DNA of 64,000 bases from Simmondsia chinensis (lineage: Eukaryota > Streptophyta > Magnoliopsida > Caryophyllales > Simmondsiaceae). The stretch spans positions 7,788,501 through 7,852,500 of the forward strand of contig JAGTTD010000006.1 in the NCBI GenBank assembly GCA_018398585.1. The letters are read 5' to 3'. Under the pieces are notes generated by a model. It did no database searches and had not been told where the DNA came from. It saw only the letters and a list, made by a program, of their open reading frames with translations. Made by a program: the position numbers and the translations under genes. Positions 63,594 to 64,000 of the stretch are shown in pieces (positions within the stretch are counted from its first letter, which is position 1; each line of letters opens with the position of its first letter).

Positions 63594-64000
63594 ATTTTGT
63601 ATGCAACGTGATTTGAGTGCCTTTAGTCATCAGAGATGAATGAAGCGGGGTATTATTTTCATTGTCATGCAATCTGTGTAGGATTTGAACTCCTCACAAT
63701 GATTATTAGCAAGTAATATTCAGTTTGGAACATATTACATTCATGATCAAATGTATGCATTTGTTGAATGGTGTTTGCCTTCTCAAATCCTATATTTGAC
63801 CTAAATCCCTTACCTTAAAAGTGAATCACATGAAACAGCTCAACAACGTAGTGTTTGCTTTTTATGTTCCTTGCTCGATTTGTGTGGTATATATTGTTCA
63901 TACCGATGTATTCTTGATGAACAATCGAGTTCATTAGTAATTTTCGGTGAAAGATTTGTATTTCGATTTAGATTTTCAAATGCCTAATTGACAATAGTTG
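63594..64000. other. Flanking sequence, nothing recognised
   Basis: AT-rich sequence right of the Tat-like LTR. No ORF, repeat or RNA gene seen. Confidence 0.6.

Noticed and set aside
1..64000. tRNA, rRNA or 5S genes
   Set aside because: I saw none; tRNA-like matches are retrotransposon primer sites of about 12 bp only.

Overview
This window looks like retrotransposon-rich nuclear DNA of a flowering plant, probably a eudicot. Almost everything recognisable is a plant LTR retrotransposon (Ty1/Copia and Ty3/Gypsy) or a smaller plant element (LINE tail, SINE-like copy, TRIM, MITE). The primer sites mostly match initiator-Met tRNA. I see no complete host gene, rRNA, tRNA or CRISPR. One open stretch at the extreme left (53-343, minus) could be a truncated host exon. 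Elements are nested up to three deep, as in pericentromeric heterochromatin.

Layout. (1) 344-20470: an old, badly decayed Copia element (Copia-1, +), missing its 3' LTR and split by two insertions. The first (3084-12534, minus) is a non-autonomous, gag-only LTR element in tandem form: LTR-internal-LTR-internal-LTR. The second (13978-19834, minus) is a complete but dead Copia (Copia-2). (2) 20632-29139: a Sirevirus-type Copia (+) with perfect CTATG target duplications. (3) 29618-35887: Copia-3 (minus), whose right LTR carries a SINE-like insertion absent from the left LTR. (4) 36.2-50.6 kb: remnants of a Gypsy element (gag 38.8 kb, RT/RNase H 40.8-41.6 kb, integrase 50.3 kb, +). It is broken by two possible MITE-like segments, a chromovirus 3' fragment (42466-43484, minus) and a 5'-truncated relative of Copia-2 (Copia-4, 43485-50250, +). 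Copia-4 is itself interrupted by a LINE 3' end (45482-46719) and a complete TRIM (48016-49080). (5) 50690-51356: a Mutator-like MITE with 9-bp target duplications. (6) 52285-52667: the 3' LTR of another Copia (minus). (7) 53383-63593: a large non-autonomous Gypsy element with Tat/Ogre-like organisation (minus). It has an 11-unit array of 110-112 bp repeats in its presumed 3' UTR. Its right LTR is split by Copia-5 (58563-63289, +), the best-preserved element here.

No gene set acts as an operon. The gag, protease, integrase, RT and RNase H pieces belong to separate elements, and each carries stops or frameshifts. The gag-only, Tat-like, TRIM, MITE and SINE-like elements would depend on proteins from other copies.

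Most notable: the middle LTR of the tandem gag-only element is a mosaic of its two neighbours, with a breakpoint inside about 16 bp, a direct footprint of unequal crossover. Two different LTR families also carry dense GTAC-core palindrome arrays just upstream of their TATA-like boxes. I did not find a convincing new enzymatic or defence system. Comparisons and counts were made by eye.
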